Part shown: in pieces, positions 33,570-41,577 of the stretch | Layout: each line of letters starts with the position of its first letter | Position numbering within the stretch: position 1 is the stretch's first letter | Notes under the pieces: model-generated | What the model saw: the letters and a program-made list of their open reading frames with translations, nothing else | What the model was told of the DNA's origin: nothing | The model's database searches: none | Made by a program: the position numbers and the translations under genes | Assembly (NCBI GenBank): GCA_024641545.1 | Contig: JAHECW010000012.1 | Span: 1 to 50,934, forward strand | DNA length: 50,934 bases | Source of the DNA: Acidobacteriota bacterium | GTDB lineage: Bacteria > Acidobacteriota > Thermoanaerobaculia > Thermoanaerobaculales > Sulfomarinibacteraceae | Direction: 5' to 3'

Positions 33570-33872
33570 ATGAGCAAGAGGAACATCTACGTCGGTATCG
33601 CGCGGCTCGGGCTCCATATCCCGGAGGCCCGGAGCCTCAAGGCCAAACGAAGCCAAACCCGCTCGCTGGTGGAGCGGCTTCGCAGCCGTCATCAGGTCAT
33701 GGTTCTGGAGACCGATCACCAGGACCTCCATCAGCGGGCCGACTTCGCAATCTGCGCGGTATCGACCGACGTGGTGGACGTCGAGGCGCGACTGCAACGG
33801 GTCTCGGACACCATCGAGCGAAACTGGACCGGCTATATCCTCGACTGGGATGTCGAGGTGCACCAGGTCTGA
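33570..33872 (+). CDS. ylxP: DUF503 family protein (YlxP-like)
   Basis: 100 residues. Matches the DUF503 pattern: VGIARLGLHIPEARSLKAKR, VERLRSRHQVMVLETDHQDL, and VDVEARLQRVSDTIE. The family occurs between infB and rbfA in many bacteria and has been linked to ribosome assembly, but the function is unsettled. The ATG at 33570 gives the normal N-terminus; an upstream GTG at 33540 would add residues outside the family. The ribosome site is weak. Confidence 0.88.
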   Translation: MSKRNIYVGIARLGLHIPEARSLKAKRSQTRSLVERLRSRHQVMVLETDHQDLHQRADFAICAVSTDVVDVEARLQRVSDTIERNWTGYILDWDVEVHQV

Positions 33873-33911
33873 GGATGCGGCCCCGACCGGGCGGAAAGGC
33901 GAGAGTGAGTC

Positions 33912-34316
33912 GTGAATCAGCAGAGTTACAGCCGAAACCCCCGTCTCGAGGGTGAGATTCGCGTCGTGCTGACGGAGCTGCTCCAACACGAAGTCAACGA
34001 CCCGCGCCTCGCCGGTGTCACTGTGTCGGTCGTCCGGCTTTCGGCCGACCGTTCGCACAGCCGGGTTTATTTCTCGGTGATCGGCGACGATGAGCGGGAA
34101 CGTCAGGCCGCCGACGGGCTTGCCGCGGCCAACCCATTTCTGCGCCGGGAGCTCGGCCGCCGAATGCGGCTGCGGATGGTCCCCTCGTTGGAGTTCCTCC
34201 GCGACACCAGCTACGAGTACGGCGACCACATGGAGCGGGTCTTTCAAAAGCTCCACGATGAAGGTGTTCTGGCCCCGGACGAAGACGGCGCGACCGACGA
34301 CGGAGAGCCGCAGTGA
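33912..34316 (+). CDS. rbfA: 30S ribosome-binding factor RbfA
   Basis: 134 residues. KH-like fold signature: LEGEIRVVLTELLQHEVNDP, RLAGVTVSVVRLSADRSHSR, and LRRELGRRMRLRMVPSLEF. RbfA binds the 5' end of 16S rRNA during late 30S maturation and cold adaptation. It has a GTG start and an acidic C-terminal tail (PDEDGATDDGE). Four-base overlap with the next gene (GTGA). Confidence 0.95.
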   Translation: MNQQSYSRNPRLEGEIRVVLTELLQHEVNDPRLAGVTVSVVRLSADRSHSRVYFSVIGDDERERQAADGLAAANPFLRRELGRRMRLRMVPSLEFLRDTSYEYGDHMERVFQKLHDEGVLAPDEDGATDDGEPQ

Positions 34317-35296
34317 CCCCCACCGGAAACAATCCGGCGCTTGCCGTCGACCGACTCCGCAGCGCCCGCCGTTTGCTCTTGACGTGCCACCGCAACCCCG
34401 ACGGCGATGCCATCGGTTCCGAGCTCGCCCTCGCTGAACTCGCCTCCGCCTTCGGGATTGAGACGGTGATCGTCAATCGCGACCCGGCGCCGATCAATCT
34501 GGCCAAATTGCCCGGCGTCGAGGCGGTGGTGGTGGCCGAAAGCCTGCCCCCGGACTTTCCCGAAGGCTTCGATCTCGTCGTCACGGTGGAGTGTCCCGAG
34601 CTCGACCGGGCCGGGTTCGATGGGCTCGACCGGGTTCCGATCCTCAATATCGACCACCATATGGCCAACCCGGCCTACGGCGAGGTCAACTATCTCGACG
34701 AGAAGGCGCCCGCCGTCGGCGAAATGGTCTGGTCCATGTTCAAAACCGCCGGCGTGGAACCGTCCCCCGCCGCCGCCGTCAACACCTATGTCGCCCTGAC
34801 CACCGACACCGGCGACTTCAGGTACTCCAACGCGCGGCCGCGCGCCTTTCGAGCCGCGGCCGAGATGGTCGAGCGCGGCGCCGATCCGCCGACCATCTCC
34901 GAATGGGTGCACGACGGTCGATCCGAAGCCTCGGTGCGGCTGCTCGGCGAAGCCCTCAAGACGCTGCGGTTTCTCTGCAACGGCCGGCTCGCCAGCCTCG
35001 CCGTGGATGAGGCTGCGTTCGCACGCGCCGACGCCGACAGCACCGACACCGACGAGATCATCAACATCCCCCGCGCCGTCGCCGACGTCGAGGCCGTGAT
35101 CTTCTGCAAGCAATGGGAGCCCGGAGTGGTCAAGGTCAGTCTCCGCTCGCGCGGTCGCGTCGATGTTTGCGTCGTCGCGGCTGCGTTTGGCGGCGGCGGC
35201 CACACCAACGCGGCAGGCTGTGCGCTCGCAACCGATCTCGAAACCGCCAGGGCGCGCCTCGAAGCCGCCCTCAGCGACGTCCTTGGAGGTCGGTGA
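34313..35296 (+). CDS. nrnA: DHH/DHHA1 phosphoesterase, NrnA-type oligoribonuclease/pAp phosphatase
   Basis: 327 residues. DHH motifs: LLLTCHRNPDGDAIGSELAL (motif I), a VECPE segment where most relatives have Asp, LNIDHHMANPAYGEVN (motif III), and TTDTGDFRYSN (motif IV). DHHA1 ends with FGGGGHTNAAG. NrnA removes short RNA oligonucleotides and/or 3'-phosphoadenosine 5'-phosphate. The GTG start overlaps rbfA, and the stop overlaps truB (TGATG), giving tight coupling. The Glu in VECPE is a small departure in a metal-binding region. Confidence 0.92.
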   Translation: MTPTGNNPALAVDRLRSARRLLLTCHRNPDGDAIGSELALAELASAFGIETVIVNRDPAPINLAKLPGVEAVVVAESLPPDFPEGFDLVVTVECPELDRAGFDGLDRVPILNIDHHMANPAYGEVNYLDEKAPAVGEMVWSMFKTAGVEPSPAAAVNTYVALTTDTGDFRYSNARPRAFRAAAEMVERGADPPTISEWVHDGRSEASVRLLGEALKTLRFLCNGRLASLAVDEAAFARADADSTDTDEIINIPRAVADVEAVIFCKQWEPGVVKVSLRSRGRVDVCVVAAAFGGGGHTNAAGCALATDLETARARLEAALSDVLGGR

Positions 35297-36264
35297 TGAG
35301 CCGACGGCGCCCGCCCCGTTTCTCGGGTCTGCTCCCGGTGATCAAGGAGAGCGGTCCGACCTCGCACGATGTGGTCGACAAAGCGCGTCGGGCTCTCAAG
35401 GAACGCCGCATCGGCCACACCGGCACCCTCGACCCCATGGCGGAGGGCGTTCTCCTGCTCTGCATCGGTCACGCAACCCGACTCCAGCAGTACCTGCTCG
35501 GCTGGCCCAAGACCTACAACGGCATCGTACGCCTCGGTTTTGCCACCACCACCTATGATCGCGAGGGCGAGGAGATCGAACCCCGCGGCGAGGCTCCGGC
35601 CATCGACCTCGAACTCCTGTCGGACCTGGAGCGACGATTCACCGGCACCTTCGATCAGGTGCCGCCGCCGTACTCGGCGAAAAAGGTCGACGGAAAGAAA
35701 CTCTACGAGCTGGCGCGGAACGGCCAAACCGTGGAGATCGAGCCCAAATCGGTGACGGTCCATGGGCTGAACCTCCGGTCGGAAAGGCCATCCGAGATCG
35801 ACCTGACGGTCGAGACATCCACCGGTTTCTATGTCCGGTCCCTCGCCCATGACATCGGCGTTCTCCTCGGGTGCGGCGGCTACCTCCACCATCTCTGCAG
35901 GCTCGCCATCGGCCCGTACAACCTCGAGAACGCGTTGCCCCAGAAGGTCCTGGAGACCACCAAGGACCCGATGGAGATCATCGATTCGGATGCCTGGATT
36001 CCACTCGACAAGGCGCAGCTTCCCTTTTCTGATCTGACGGTGAACGCAACAGCCGCCGACCGCTTCACCCACGGCCAGGAGGTTGTGGTCTTCCGATCCG
36101 GGTCCGAGACGGTCGAAATCGACGAACACGTGACCGTCCGAGCGCCCGACGGGGCCCTGATCGGAATCGGAACCGTCAAGGCCGTCCTGGCGCGGGGAAG
36201 AACCCTGACAATCCAACCGGCGATGGTGTTTGCCGATGACGCCGCGCACGGGCGCAGACGCTGA
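35296..36264 (+). CDS. truB: tRNA pseudouridine(55) synthase TruB
   Basis: 322 residues. N-terminal KESGPTSHDVVDKARRAL, catalytic Asp in RRIGHTGTLDPMAEGVLLLC, QVPPPYSAKKVDGKKLYELA, and STGFYVRSLAHDIG. It has a C-terminal PUA-like domain (DEHVTVRAPDGALIGIGTVK). It makes psi55 in the T loop. The ATG at 35296 overlaps the nrnA stop; an upstream open frame from 35113 is a shadow of nrnA. Confidence 0.96.
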   Translation: MSRRRPPRFSGLLPVIKESGPTSHDVVDKARRALKERRIGHTGTLDPMAEGVLLLCIGHATRLQQYLLGWPKTYNGIVRLGFATTTYDREGEEIEPRGEAPAIDLELLSDLERRFTGTFDQVPPPYSAKKVDGKKLYELARNGQTVEIEPKSVTVHGLNLRSERPSEIDLTVETSTGFYVRSLAHDIGVLLGCGGYLHHLCRLAIGPYNLENALPQKVLETTKDPMEIIDSDAWIPLDKAQLPFSDLTVNATAADRFTHGQEVVVFRSGSETVEIDEHVTVRAPDGALIGIGTVKAVLARGRTLTIQPAMVFADDAAHGRRR

Positions 36265-36295
36265 ATTTACCGGTTTCCGTTGAATAGGGACGCAC

Positions 36296-36354
36296 AATAA
36301 TTGCCAGAGAATGAAGTTCCTGCTAACGTACCTGAGCCTCCTTGCCACCGGAGG
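36296..36354 (+). promoter_or_regulatory. rpsO leader: possible -10 (AATAAT) and CCTCC/GGAGG hairpin
   Basis: AATAAT (36296-36301) could be a -10 box for rpsO with a weak -35 (TTTCCG). In the following leader CCTCC (36337-36341) can pair with GGAGG (36350-36354), close to the GTGGAG ribosome site (36358-36363). Ribosomal protein S15 often controls its own mRNA, but no specific known S15 motif can be claimed here. Confidence 0.3.
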
Positions 36355-36370
36355 ATAGTGGAGATATGCA

Positions 36371-36640
36371 ATGAGTCACTTTGACGCCCAGAAGCCAACC
36401 ATCATCGATGAGTTTCGGACCCATCCCAACGACACCGGTTCGCCGGAAGTGCAGATCGCACTGTTGACCCGCCGGATCCAGTTCCTCACAGAGCACTTCA
36501 AGTCCTTCAAGAAGGACTACCACTCCAGGAGAGGGCTTCTCAAGCTCGTCGGCCGTCGCCGTCGTCTTCTCGAGTATCTGAAGGGCAAAGACATCACCCG
36601 ATACCGACAGCTCGTGGAGCGCCTGGGCCTGCGCGGCTGA
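36371..36640 (+). CDS. rpsO: 30S ribosomal protein S15
   Basis: 89 residues, exact family length. Signatures: [54 protein letters not shown]15 binds the central domain of 16S rRNA early in assembly. It lies 106 bases after truB and 14 before pnp, the standard rpsO-pnp pair. Confidence 0.97.
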   Translation: MSHFDAQKPTIIDEFRTHPNDTGSPEVQIALLTRRIQFLTEHFKSFKKDYHSRRGLLKLVGRRRRLLEYLKGKDITRYRQLVERLGLRG

Positions 36641-36654
36641 GATAGGAAACCCCA

Positions 36655-38877
36655 ATGAACGTCACTACGAAATCCGTCGATATCGGCGGAAAAGAGCTCA
36701 CGTTTGAGCTCGGCAAGCTCGCGAAGCAGGCCAACGGTTCCGTCGTGGTCAGCCTCGGCGACACCATGGTCCTCGTGACCGCGTGCGTCGAGGACGATGT
36801 CCGCCAGGGCGTCGACTTCATGCCGCTGACCGTTGACTACCGCGAGAATGCCTACGCCGGAGGCCGGATTCCCGGCGGCTTCTTCAAGCGCGAGGGCCGT
36901 CCGACCGAGCGTGAAATCCTGACCTGCCGGGTCATCGACCGGGGCCTCCGCCCGCTCTTCCCGGACGGCTGGTACCGCGAAACCCAGGTCATTGCCTGGG
37001 TGATGTCCGCCGATCCCCAGCACTCGTCCGACGTCCTCGGCATCACCGGCGCCTCGATGGCCCTGATGGCCGCCAAGGACATCCCTTTCGACACCCCTCT
37101 CGCCGGCGTCCGCGTCGGCCGGGTGAACGGCGAGTTCGTCCTCTTCCCGACCTTTGCCGAGCTCGCCGAGAGCGAGCTCGACCTCGTGGTCGCGGGCACC
37201 GAAGACGCCATCGCCATGGTCGAGTGCGGCGCTTCGGGGCTTGCCGAAGCGGTCATCCTCGACGCCCTCGATCTCGCCCATCGGGAGATCAAGAAGCTCA
37301 TCGCCCTGCAGCGCGAGATCGTCGCCGAGCGCGGTGTGGTCAAGACGGCTTTTGCCGCCCCGTCCACGCCGTGGACGGCCGAGTTCGAGGATGCGCTGCG
37401 CTCCAAGTGGACCGTCGAGCTCCGAGAAGCCATGAAGACCCTCGGCAAGTTCGACCAGAAGGATGCCATCAAGGCCGTCCGCCAGAAGGCCCTCGACGAA
37501 ATTTCCGGCGAGGACGGCGACGACCAGAAGCGCTGGGCCAAGAGCGTCTTCTCAGCCATGGTGAAGGACATCACCCGCGCCACCATCCTCGATGAGGGCA
37601 AGCGCCTCGACGGCCGCGCCTTCGACGAGATCCGACCGGTGAGCTGCGAGGTCGGCGTTCTTCCGCGCACCCACGGTTCCGCGCTCTTCACCCGCGGCGA
37701 GACCCAGGCCATCGTCACCTGCACCCTCGGCACCTCGCAGGATTCGCAGATCGTCGAGGCGTTCGAGGGCGACACCCGCAACCCGTTCATGCTGCATTAC
37801 AACTTCCCGCCGTTTTCGGTGGGAGAGGCGCGCTTCCTGCGCGGTCCCGGTCGGCGGGAAATCGGCCACGGCGCCCTAGCGCGGCGGGCCTTGGTACAGG
37901 TGCTCCCGGGTCCGGACGATTTCCCCTACACCATCCGCGTGGTGTCCGACATTCTCGAGTCCAACGGCTCGTCGTCCATGGCTTCGGTCTGCGGCGGCTC
38001 GATGGCCATGATGGACGCCGGCGTTCCGCTCAAGAGCGCCGTCGCCGGCGTGGCAATGGGTCTGGTCTCCGACGGATCGCGTTTCGCGGTGCTCACCGAT
38101 ATCGCCGGTCAGGAAGACCATTACGGCGACATGGACTTCAAGGTCACCGGCACCACCGAAGGCATCACCGCCCTCCAGATGGACATCAAGGTTTCCGGCC
38201 TCAGCCGGGAAATCATGGAGCAGGCGATGGACCAGGCCCGCCGCGGCAGGCTCTTCCTGCTCGAGCGCATGGCGACCGCCATCACCGAAGGTCGTGAGGA
38301 AGTCTCGCCCTACGCCCCGAGGATCTACTCCATCAAGATCGACGTCGAGCAGATTCGCAACGTCATCGGCCCCGGCGGCAAAATGATTCGCTCCATCGTC
38401 GAGCAGACGGGGTGCAAGATCAACGTCGAGGATGACGGCACCGTGCAGATCGCTTCGAGCGACGAGGCTGCGGCGCAGAAGGCCATCGACATGATCATGG
38501 GCCTGACCAAGGTCCCGGAGATCGGCGAGGAATTTGAGGGCGTGGCCAAGCGGATTGAGCCCTACGGCGCCTTTGTCGAGATCCTGCCCGGCAAGGACGG
38601 CCTGCTGCACATCTCCGAGACCTCGATGACGAGAATCCCCGATATCCGCGACGTCCTCAACGAGGGCGACACCATCAAGGTCCGGATCATCGACATCGAC
38701 GGCAACGACCGGATCAAGCTGTCGCACCGCGTCATCCTCGAGGACGAAGCCCGCGCCCGCGGCGAGGACGTCCCCGAGCGTGACCCGCTCCGCGGCGGAC
38801 GCCCCAGCGGCGGCGGTGGCCGCGACAGCCGCGGCGGCGGCAGAGGCCCGCGCCGGGACGACCGCCGTCGGCGGTAG
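36655..38877 (+). CDS. pnp: Polyribonucleotide nucleotidyltransferase (PNPase)
   Basis: 740 residues. Two RNase PH domains (first with YRENAYAGGRIPGGFFKREG; second with GRAFDEIRPVSCEVGVLPRT and FPPFSVGEARFLRGPGRREI), a KH domain (RNVIGPGGKMIRSIVEQTG), and an S1 domain (GEEFEGVAKRIEPYGAFVEI). The C-terminal tail is Gly/Arg-rich (GGGRDSRGGGRGPRRDDRRR), likely RNA-binding. It degrades RNA phosphorolytically and can add tails. A strong terminator follows at 38903. Confidence 0.97.
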   Translation: MNVTTKSVDIGGKELTFELGKLAKQANGSVVVSLGDTMVLVTACVEDDVRQGVDFMPLTVDYRENAYAGGRIPGGFFKREGRPTEREILTCRVIDRGLRPLFPDGWYRETQVIAWVMSADPQHSSDVLGITGASMALMAAKDIPFDTPLAGVRVGRVNGEFVLFPTFAELAESELDLVVAGTEDAIAMVECGASGLAEAVILDALDLAHREIKKLIALQREIVAERGVVKTAFAAPSTPWTAEFEDALRSKWTVELREAMKTLGKFDQKDAIKAVRQKALDEISGEDGDDQKRWAKSVFSAMVKDITRATILDEGKRLDGRAFDEIRPVSCEVGVLPRTHGSALFTRGETQAIVTCTLGTSQDSQIVEAFEGDTRNPFMLHYNFPPFSVGEARFLRGPGRREIGHGALARRALVQVLPGPDDFPYTIRVVSDILESNGSSSMASVCGGSMAMMDAGVPLKSAVAGVAMGLVSDGSRFAVLTDIAGQEDHYGDMDFKVTGTTEGITALQMDIKVSGLSREIMEQAMDQARRGRLFLLERMATAITEGREEVSPYAPRIYSIKIDVEQIRNVIGPGGKMIRSIVEQTGCKINVEDDGTVQIASSDEAAAQKAIDMIMGLTKVPEIGEEFEGVAKRIEPYGAFVEILPGKDGLLHISETSMTRIPDIRDVLNEGDTIKVRIIDIDGNDRIKLSHRVILEDEARARGEDVPERDPLRGGRPSGGGGRDSRGGGRGPRRDDRRRR

Positions 38878-38902
38878 GTCGGCACAGCAAACCACGACAA
38901 CC

Positions 38903-38933
38903 GACCGCCGGCAACCGCCGGCGGTCTCTTTTT
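38903..38933 (+). terminator. Rho-independent terminator after pnp
   Basis: GACCGCCGGC (38903-38912), loop AACC, GCCGGCGGTC (38917-38926), then TC and five T (38929-38933). The stem is perfect and is the likely end of the rimP-pnp transcript. Confidence 0.9.
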
Positions 38934-39284
38934 GCGCCTTCGACAATCACCGCGTCCGCTTCCGTTTCCGCGCCCGATGAGACGTTCGCCGGCCGGAACA
39001 GGGGCAGTCTCCCACCGGGGCGTGCCGGTGCATCTGCCCCGGCTCCGCCATGAGGTCACCGATCGCACGACTCTCGGCCGCCGAGGGCGGCCAAGAATGA
39101 CGGAGCCCCTGGCGGCCGAAACGACGACCACAAACCATGGTCGCCCCCGCCAGCTGTCTCGACCTACCCGAGAACGGGGAGAAGCCGGCAGGTAGCCCTC
39201 GTTCCTCAACATCCACTCACGAGACCGGATGGCGATTTCTCCGCCGTCCGATCCGATGAATTGCCGCATCTCGGCAAAAATCCC
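38934..39284. other. Gene-free spacer with composite repeat
   Basis: Between the pnp terminator and the acyl-CoA dehydrogenase promoter. It holds the modules CACCGGGGCGTGCC (39013-39026), CCGGTGCATCTG (39025-39036) and GGCGGCCAAGAATGACGGAG (from 39086), in the same order as in 2306-2545. It lacks the CATTGTG arms. I see no credible gene here. Confidence 0.6.
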
Positions 39285-39313
39285 TTGATTTTGTGCCGCG
39301 GTTCAAAGAGAAT
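39285..39313 (+). promoter_or_regulatory. Putative promoter of the acyl-CoA dehydrogenase
   Basis: TTGATT (39285-39290), 17 bases, GAGAAT (39308-39313). The -10 overlaps the palindrome at 39311-39332, so a bound repressor would block RNA polymerase. Confidence 0.4.
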
Positions 39314-39332
39314 GAATGAGTGCTCATTCATT
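39311..39332. promoter_or_regulatory. FadR(TetR)-type operator palindrome
   Basis: Perfect 10-base arms AATGAATGAG and CTCATTCATT with spacer TG. The inner TGAATGA-N4-TCATTCA matches the box described for the Bacillus TetR-family fatty-acid degradation repressor FadR. Its position before an acyl-CoA dehydrogenase supports acyl-CoA-responsive control (inference). No TetR gene is present in this window. Confidence 0.7.
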
Positions 39333-39395
39333 TGACCGATGACTCCGTCCACACCCACGTTGTGGATGCCATCACGTTGCCCAAGGAGGTCGTTC

Positions 39396-41237
39396 ATGGA
39401 CTACAAAGTTGATCTACGCGACGTCAAGTTCCAGCTCTTCGAGTGGCTGCCAACCGCCAAGTTGCTCGAGGCCGAGAAGTTCGCCGACTGGGACCTCGAG
39501 AACATCGAAATGGTCCTCGACGAAGCCGTCAAGATCGCCCAGCAACAGATGGCGGCGTGCAACGAGGACGGCGACCGGATCGGGGCGCAATGGAACGACG
39601 GGGTGGTCACCCTTCCCGAGAGCTTCCACACCGCCTACCAGACCGTCACCGAGGGCGGCTGGATCGGTCTCCTCGCCAACCCCGAGTATGGCGGAATGGG
39701 CCTGCCGGAAATCATCGGCACCGCGGTCAACGAGTTTTTCAACGGCTCCAACGTCGCCTTTTCGCTGACCCTCATGCTGACCCGGGGCGTCGGCCATATG
39801 ATCGAGGGATTCGGCACCGAGGAGCAGAAAAGGCTCTTCGTCGAGAAGGTGCTCGCCGGGCAGTGGGCCGGCACGATGTGCCTCACCGAAGCCCAGGCCG
39901 GATCCGATGTCGGCGCGTCCAAGACCAAGGCCGTCAAGAACGACGACGGCAGCTACCAGATCACCGGAGAAAAGATCTTCATCACCGGCGGCGACCACGA
40001 CCTCACCGAGAACATCATCCACCTCGTATTGGCCCGCACCCCCGACGCCCCCGTCGGCACCAGGGGACTCTCCCTCTTCATCATCCCGAAGATCAAGGTC
40101 AATGCCGATGGTTCGTTGGGCGAGTCCAACGACGTGTACTGCAACAACATCGAGGAGAAAATGGGGATCCACGGATCGCCGACCTGCACCCTCGTCTTCG
40201 GTCAGAACGACAACTGTCGCGGCTTCCTCCTCGGTGAGGAGGGCCACGGCATGAAGCTCATGTTCCACATGATGAATGCGGCCCGGATCGATGTCGGTCT
40301 CCAGGGGTGCGCTGCCGCCGGCGCCGCCCACCAGCAGGCGCTCGCCTACGCCCACGAGCGCCTCCAGTCGCGCTCCTGGAAGGAGATGCAGAACCCCGAG
40401 GCGCCCCAGGTGCCCATCGTCGAGCATCCCGACGTCCGCCGGATGCTGCTCAGCTCCAAGGCCTACACCGAAGCCATGCGCGCGATTCTCCTCCAGACCT
40501 CCTACTACCTCGACATGCACCACCTCCTCGAGGGCGAGGAGTCCGAGAAGTACAAGTCCTATGTCGAGCTGCTGACGCCCATCTGCAAGGCCTGGTGCTC
40601 GGAGTGGGGCGTCCAGGTCACCCACTGGTGCCTGCAGGTCCACGGCGGCTACGGCTACACATCGGACTACCCCGCGGAGCAGTACATGCGCGACGCCGAG
40701 ATCGCCTGTATCTACGAGGGCACCAATGGGATCCAGGCCCTCGACTTTGTCGCCCGCAAGCTGCCGATGAACGGCGGGAAACCGATCCGCGAGATCCTCG
40801 GCGCCGCCGAGAAGACCTTTCAACGGGCAAAGTCAGACAGTGAATTGATGGAACCGGCCTGGATGCTGGCGGCCGCGTTGAAACAGATCGAGACCATCTC
40901 CAAGGAGCTCACCAAACGGCCCGACGCGATCCAGATGGTGCTGCTCAACGCGCCGCCCCTGCTCGACATGGTCGGCACCGTGGTCGGCGCCCACCTGCTC
41001 CTCGACCAGGCCATGCTGGCGAAGACCAAGCTCGCGGCCATTCTCGAAGAGAAGGGGATCGGGACCCAGGACAAGAAGGCATACAAGGAGTTCCTCACCG
41101 GCCACGCCGAAGCGGCCTTCTACCACAACAAGGTTCAGACCGCGATCCACTTCTGCTACCGCGCCCTGCCCACCGTGGCGGCCAAGGGCGCGGCGATCAG
41201 GTCCGGCGAACGGAGCCCGTTCTTCGCGATCATGTAG
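39396..41237 (+). CDS. Long acyl-CoA dehydrogenase (about 600-residue type)
   Basis: 613 residues. Acyl-CoA dehydrogenase core: GLLANPEYGGMGLPEIIG, MCLTEAQAGSDVGASKTKAV (FAD/substrate signature), YQITGEKIFITGGDHDL, and IYEGTNGIQALDF carrying the usual catalytic Glu. A C-terminal extension of ~130 residues fits the long DmdC/FadE-like group with an extra helical domain. It introduces the C2-C3 double bond in acyl-CoA; chain length is unknown. AAGGAGGT (39383-39390) fixes the ATG at 39396. A FadR-type palindrome lies upstream and a terminator downstream. It is immediately followed by the GCAATTCG element. Confidence 0.92.
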   Translation: MDYKVDLRDVKFQLFEWLPTAKLLEAEKFADWDLENIEMVLDEAVKIAQQQMAACNEDGDRIGAQWNDGVVTLPESFHTAYQTVTEGGWIGLLANPEYGGMGLPEIIGTAVNEFFNGSNVAFSLTLMLTRGVGHMIEGFGTEEQKRLFVEKVLAGQWAGTMCLTEAQAGSDVGASKTKAVKNDDGSYQITGEKIFITGGDHDLTENIIHLVLARTPDAPVGTRGLSLFIIPKIKVNADGSLGESNDVYCNNIEEKMGIHGSPTCTLVFGQNDNCRGFLLGEEGHGMKLMFHMMNAARIDVGLQGCAAAGAAHQQALAYAHERLQSRSWKEMQNPEAPQVPIVEHPDVRRMLLSSKAYTEAMRAILLQTSYYLDMHHLLEGEESEKYKSYVELLTPICKAWCSEWGVQVTHWCLQVHGGYGYTSDYPAEQYMRDAEIACIYEGTNGIQALDFVARKLPMNGGKPIREILGAAEKTFQRAKSDSELMEPAWMLAAALKQIETISKELTKRPDAIQMVLLNAPPLLDMVGTVVGAHLLLDQAMLAKTKLAAILEEKGIGTQDKKAYKEFLTGHAEAAFYHNKVQTAIHFCYRALPTVAAKGAAIRSGERSPFFAIM

Positions 41238-41239
41238 CG

Positions 41240-41276
41240 GCAATTCGTCGGACGAATTGCGGTGGCGGTCGCTTCG
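41240..41276. repeat. GCAATTCG two-hairpin element, copy 1
   Basis: Starting two bases after the TAG stop: GCAATTCGTC (41240-41249), G, GACGAATTGC (41251-41260), then GGTGGCGGTCGCTTCGCTC, which folds with CCGCC just beyond. The same order and wording follows the stop of the aldolase gene on the other strand (43731-43767 and beyond). Confidence 0.65.
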
Positions 41277-41302
41277 CTCCCGCCAATCCATCGCAAAACA
41301 CC

Positions 41303-41329
41303 AACCCCCGCCGACCGGCGGGGGTTTTT
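41303..41329 (+). terminator. Rho-independent terminator after the acyl-CoA dehydrogenase
   Basis: AACCCCCGCC (41303-41312), loop GACC, GGCGGGGGTT (41317-41326), then TTT. Perfect GC-rich stem with a five-T run in total. Confidence 0.88.
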
Positions 41330-41399
41330 CGTGACCCGGGGTCAAAGGCAGCGGCAGTGGCAAGCATGCGTGCACGGAGCCGGGTACGCGGAGAAACCG

Positions 41400-41498
41400 C
41401 TCACCGGGGCGTGCCTCGGGTTTGACATTGTGTCGGCAACGTCCGACCGGCTCCTCGCAGCGCCCCGCACAATGTCATACCGGGCAACCCACGGCGAG
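41400..41498. repeat. Bipartite inverted-repeat element, copy 3
   Basis: The left arm CTCACCGGGGCGTGCC..GACATTGTG (41400-41432) and right arm CACAATGTC..CCGGGCAACCCACGGCGAG (41468-41498) pair through GACATTGTG/CACAATGTC. A tail resembling the GGCGGCC-AAGAA module follows (about 41526-41554). It lies between two convergent genes and no gene is seen in this 340-base spacer. Confidence 0.65.
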
Positions 41499-41577
41499 AG
41501 CCATCCGAAGCGTCCTTCCCGGCGCGGAGGGAGGCCGCAAGAACGAGGCCCTCACCATCTGCGGCGACGACCGTCTG

